7,846 nt of DNA from Paramuribaculum sp. (lineage in GTDB: Bacteria; Bacteroidota; Bacteroidia; Bacteroidales; Muribaculaceae), in NCBI GenBank assembly GCA_029051965.1, contig JAIDJZ010000109.1:1-7846 (forward strand), in the 5' to 3' direction. This document shows positions 6,660-7,846 of this stretch, piece after piece. The position numbers and the translations under genes were made by a program. Position 1 is the stretch's first letter, and each line of letters begins with the position of its first letter. The notes under the pieces were generated by a model. The model ran no database searches and was not told where the DNA came from. It saw only the letters and a program-made list of their open reading frames with translations.

Positions 6660-6670
6660 GGGTAACTTTG
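6640..6670 (+). promoter_or_regulatory. Bacteroidetes-type promoter for the THUMP methyltransferase gene
   Basis: TAACTTTG at 6663-6670 matches the -7 consensus TAnnTTTG. TTG at 6640-6642 is 20 bases upstream, as expected for the -33 element. Transcription should begin near 6675-6680, leaving a short AT-rich leader of about 13-18 bases with no Shine-Dalgarno sequence before the ATG at 6693. An unstructured AT-rich leader is common in Bacteroidetes. With the candidate terminator just upstream, this suggests the last gene is transcribed separately from the car unit. Confidence 0.65.
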
Positions 6671-6692
6671 CCGAAAATTGACATTTTTGATT

Positions 6693-7846
6693 ATGATGCA
6701 GACTCAACAATTTGAGATGGTGGCCAAGACATTCCAGGGACTGGAGGATGTTCTTGCCGAGGAACTACGCGCGTTAGGCGCCATCAATGTCGAACCGGGA
6801 CGCCGAATGGTCTCGTTCGAAGGTGATAAAACGATGCTTTACAAAGCGAATATGTGCTGCCGCACAGCACTGCGTATTCTCAAACCCATCTACAAATTCA
6901 TTGCCCGCGACCCCGATGAGCTTTATGAGCTGATCAAGGCTTTCGACTGGAGCAGTGTGCTGAGTCTTGACAAGACTTTTTCGATCGACACTGTTGCCAA
7001 TTCCGACGAATTCAACCATTCGCGCTATGTCACCTATCGTGTGAAGGACGGAATTGTCGATTATTTCCGTGACAAACTTGGTCCGGATTCCCGGCCGCGT
7101 GTTCGTCTGCAGGATGCGGATGTCCGCATCAATGTCCACATTCAGGGCGAGCGTGTCACCGTTTCGCTTGACTCCTCAGGCGAGTCGCTTCATAAACGCG
7201 GCTATCGCGTGGCGCAGACCGAGGCGCCGATCAATGAGGTGCTTGCCGCCGGAATTATCCTTAAAAGCGGATGGCGCGGCGACAGCCCGTTCATCGACCC
7301 GATGTGCGGTTCTGGAACATTCGTGATCGAGGCAGCCATGATCGCTGCCGGAATCAATCCGGGAGTCTACCGCCGACGCTTTGCCTTCGAGGCATGGCCC
7401 GACTTCGATGCCGAGCTCTTCGATGCGATCTATAACGACGACAGCAATGAGCGGACAGTCTCGTTCCCGATCATCGGCTGTGATATGTCGCCTAAGGCGA
7501 TCGCGATTGCGACAGAAAATGTCAAAAGCGCCGGCGTCGGACGCTACGTCACTCTTGAAGTCAAGCCTCTGTCGCAGTGGACCGAAGCGCCTGCCGACGG
7601 TGTGCTTGTCACCAATCCGCCCTATGGCGAGCGAATCAGCTCACCTGACATGGAGGGCCTTTACTCGCTCATCGGATCAAAACTCAAGCAGGTCTTTGTC
7701 GGCTACCATGCATGGATCATCGGCTACCGCGAAGAGTATTTCCAGAAGATCGGACTCGCACCGTCGCTTAAGGAGCCTGTCTACAACGGCGCGCTCGAAT
7801 GTGAGCTGAGAGAATATGTGATTTTCCAGGGCGACTACCGCTCATT
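6693..7846 (+). CDS. THUMP-domain class I SAM-dependent RNA methyltransferase, RlmL type (3'-truncated by window)
   Basis: The likely role is N2-methylation of a guanine in 23S rRNA, by analogy with E. coli RlmL (m2G2445); the exact target is not shown here. 384 complete codons are present and the frame is open at the window end. The N-terminal part (about 1-60) and THUMP region (about 60-160) precede the RlmL-like segment EAPINEVLAAGIILKSGW. SAM motif I is DPMCGSGT (Asp202-Thr209) and the catalytic motif is NPPYGER (Asn308-Arg314), characteristic of this RNA guanine-methyltransferase group. The methyltransferase domain looks nearly complete, so only a C-terminal tail or extra domain may be missing. 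Whether an RlmK-like domain follows, as in E. coli, cannot be seen. Two adjacent ATGs (6693 and 6696) could each start it. Older databases call such proteins N6-adenine-specific DNA methylases, which is probably wrong. Confidence 0.92.
   Translation, partial: MMQTQQFEMVAKTFQGLEDVLAEELRALGAINVEPGRRMVSFEGDKTMLYKANMCCRTALRILKPIYKFIARDPDELYELIKAFDWSSVLSLDKTFSIDTVANSDEFNHSRYVTYRVKDGIVDYFRDKLGPDSRPRVRLQDADVRINVHIQGERVTVSLDSSGESLHKRGYRVAQTEAPINEVLAAGIILKSGWRGDSPFIDPMCGSGTFVIEAAMIAAGINPGVYRRRFAFEAWPDFDAELFDAIYNDDSNERTVSFPIIGCDMSPKAIAIATENVKSAGVGRYVTLEVKPLSQWTEAPADGVLVTNPPYGERISSPDMEGLYSLIGSKLKQVFVGYHAWIIGYREEYFQKIGLAPSLKEPVYNGALECELREYVIFQGDYRS

Noticed and set aside
7054..7809. Arg/Ser-rich plus-strand frames inside the final gene
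   Set aside because: They are out-of-frame readings of the THUMP methyltransferase, which has intact DPMCGSGT and NPPYGER motifs across the same bases.
6693..7846. Annotation of the last gene as an N6-adenine DNA methylase of a restriction system
   Set aside because: The NPPY motif is shared, but the THUMP region, the APINEVLAAGIILKSGW segment and NPPYGER point to an RlmL-type RNA methyltransferase, and no restriction endonuclease is nearby.
1..7846. Mobile elements, CRISPR repeats, tRNA or rRNA genes
   Set aside because: I found no long terminal inverted repeats, transposase motifs, regularly spaced repeats or RNA gene signatures on either strand; gene spacing leaves little room for them.

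Overview
This window is an ordinary chromosomal housekeeping stretch from a bacterium, most likely of the order Bacteroidales. The evidence is: two upstream regions carry close matches to the Bacteroidetes sigma-ABfr promoter (TTG, a 19-20 base spacer, then TAnnTTTG); no gene start has a convincing Shine-Dalgarno sequence; and the CarA, CarB and THUMP-methyltransferase sequences look like Bacteroidetes versions as I remember them. The coding DNA is moderately GC-rich with many TCG, GTC, CTC and CGC codons, which would suit a Muribaculaceae-like member. That family-level guess is weak. All genes are on the + strand.

Layout. Bases 1-211 are an AT-rich intergenic region with a promoter, an overlapping palindrome and a tandem 12-mer repeat, then a leader of about 60 bases. 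Next come carA (212-1282) and carB (1295-4510), the two subunits of glutamine-dependent carbamoyl-phosphate synthase. prmC (4541-5398, release-factor glutamine methyltransferase), recX (5395-5889, RecA modulator) and a comF-family gene (5868-6581) follow with gaps of 12 and 30 bases and overlaps of 4 and 22 bases. This spacing suggests a single five-gene transcription unit. A 111-base gap then holds a plausible intrinsic terminator, a perfect 10-bp inverted repeat and a second promoter. The last gene is a THUMP-domain RNA methyltransferase of the RlmL type (6693 to beyond the end of the window).

Function. CarA and CarB supply carbamoyl phosphate to both pyrimidine and arginine synthesis. The downstream genes serve translation termination, recombination control and a ComF-type phosphoribosyltransferase-fold function, so they are probably grouped for expression rather than as one pathway. 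I found no mobile element, CRISPR array, tRNA, rRNA or clearly new multi-gene system. The points most worth a second look are the two intergenic regions, where an inverted repeat brackets each predicted -33 element; a four-codon leader ORF with two arginine codons ahead of carA; and CarB, whose motifs resemble animal CAD/CPS1 more than E. coli CarB, including part of the CPS1 N-acetylglutamate pocket.
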